Origin: Globisporangium splendens
Lineage: Eukaryota > Oomycota > Peronosporomycetes > Pythiales > Pythiaceae
Reading direction: 5' to 3'
Length of the DNA stretch: 64,000 nt
NCBI GenBank assembly: GCA_006386115.1
Contig: VFIW01000002.1
Span: 868,001 to 932,000, forward strand
The notes under the pieces are model-generated. The model had not been told where the DNA came from and ran no database searches. It saw nothing but the letters and a program-made list of their open reading frames with translations. The translations under genes were made by a program, and so were the position numbers. This document shows, one piece after another, positions 63,131 to 64,000 of this stretch; positions within the stretch are counted from its first letter, which is position 1, and each line of letters begins with the position of its first letter.

Positions 63131-64000
63131 ACAGGTGGTAATCCAACCGGACGAATGATTACCCTTCTGTTGAGCCGAAGCCATCCGGATATCATGTTGA
63201 CGTCTCCCCAAGCGTCGACGTCATTTGGTGAATGCGTTACCTGTTCAGCCAGATGTGGCTCGAAACATACCCATCTCGCTCTTCGATGCATGCGTAATGG
63301 CCGTGAGCTCACTCCCCGAGAACGCAAAGAGCGTGATCGGCACATTCCACAGAAGCAAGCACGCCAATCGTTTCCGAACTTCGGTAGGCTCCGTCGTATA
63401 GCGATAATAAACGGACAAGTACCCGATCGCAAGAGCATCTCCAACAACAAGAAGTCACGAAGAGAGGGAATATGCTACCAGAAAGGTATCTGTAGAGCAT
63501 CATGTTGACAAAACTGCGATTGACACAAGCGCTTGAGTTCGTTTTTGATTGCACATGCCCAAGATGCATACAAGTAATCGAAAGAGACTTTCCAGATACG
63601 ACAGTTCCCCACAACGATAGCAACGGGAGCACTTGCACTTCTCCACACGACTTCTCTTTGCGGATCTTGTACATGGATGGCGACAGGCTCAGCTCAGGTT
63701 GGTCATCGACGACGAGAGAGACGCCATCGTCTTGATGATCTCCAACAGCGCGCTCGACATGGTTGGTTTGATCGCCCGAGTCGTCAGTTAACGAAGGATC
63801 AGCTGCGGTTGGCTTGGACGTGTGTGAAGCGACGCAATGCATCTAAGTGCACAAACAAGAACGAGATCGGCCTGTCATCATGGATGATGTCGATGTGGTT
63901 GGTAGATAGATGGAGGTTCAAACTGTAGGTGTCGAAGAGCTACAGTGCGATCTTGCGAACGGCTTGCTTGCTTGCTCGCAGGTCGCGTCCGATCAGCGCT
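63131..64000. repeat. Inverted repeat X' (partner 58642-59515)
   Basis: Reverse complement of X, continuing past the window end. It carries the mirror open frames (63309-63842 minus, 63026-63508 plus, 63502-63735 plus) with very few changes in the outer 750 bp. Confidence 0.8.

Noticed and set aside
63026..63508. 160-codon plus-strand frame
   Set aside because: The first part runs through unrelated spacer; only the portion in repeat X' is shared with 59134-59448, so the full frame is not a gene.
1..64000. tRNA, rRNA or CRISPR features
   Set aside because: No T-loop/anticodon-arm pattern or regular spacer array was found by reading; the TTCGAATC at 43509 lies inside MULE coding sequence.

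Overview
The window looks like nuclear DNA of an oomycete (Stramenopiles); I cannot name the genus. The reasons are short spliceosomal introns (about 55-110 nt, donors mostly GTACGT/GTGCGT, acceptors TAG/CAG), compact genes with GC-rich third codon positions, LRR-transmembrane-TKL receptor kinases, a KIX-plus-LRR protein, an INR/FPR-like core promoter, and LINE and MULE debris. Most genes below were rebuilt exon by exon from frame and splice-site reading, because single open frames do not show them.

Layout. 1-1989: 3' part of an LRR receptor kinase. 3.8-9.7 kb: small housekeeping genes: DPY30, LSM4 (-), SUMO, an atypical dual-specificity phosphatase (-), a KIX-LRR protein (-). 9.7-15.6 kb: gene-poor, with decayed repeats. 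15.6-18.1 kb: a complete LRR-TKL receptor kinase. 18.2-22.4 kb: a hypothetical protein, a PDZ-like gene with two in-frame stops, NDUFB9 and another hypothetical protein. 24.8-42.9 kb: dense and rich in RNA-processing genes: PRP40 (-), an RGG protein with MPLKIP-like motifs, two multi-exon four-helix membrane proteins, SLD5/GINS4 (-), an orphan protein, fibrillarin (-), a 2OG-Fe(II) oxygenase, NDK, a seven-helix membrane protein and SART1/SNU66 (-).

43-64 kb is a repeat-rich, rearranged block. It holds a truncated MFS tail, a broken MULE transposase, a decayed LRR ectodomain and an intact MFS sugar transporter (-). Next come two tail-to-tail copies of a LINE (LINE-A; RT, zf-RVT, RNase H), then a third LRR receptor whose kinase has lost its main catalytic residues. 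After that lies a large inverted duplication carrying two nearly identical NAD(P)-dependent quinone-oxidoreductase-like genes. LINE-A and LINE-B copies sit inside or beside the duplicated arms, several with visible target-site duplications and matching empty sites.

The most unusual items are the LRR receptor pseudokinase (51.8-54.9 kb), the record of LINE insertions with empty sites (including a 71-bp minimal insertion and an apparent twin-priming inversion), the MFS/MULE/LRR junction, and paired E2F-like sites in front of the replication gene SLD5.
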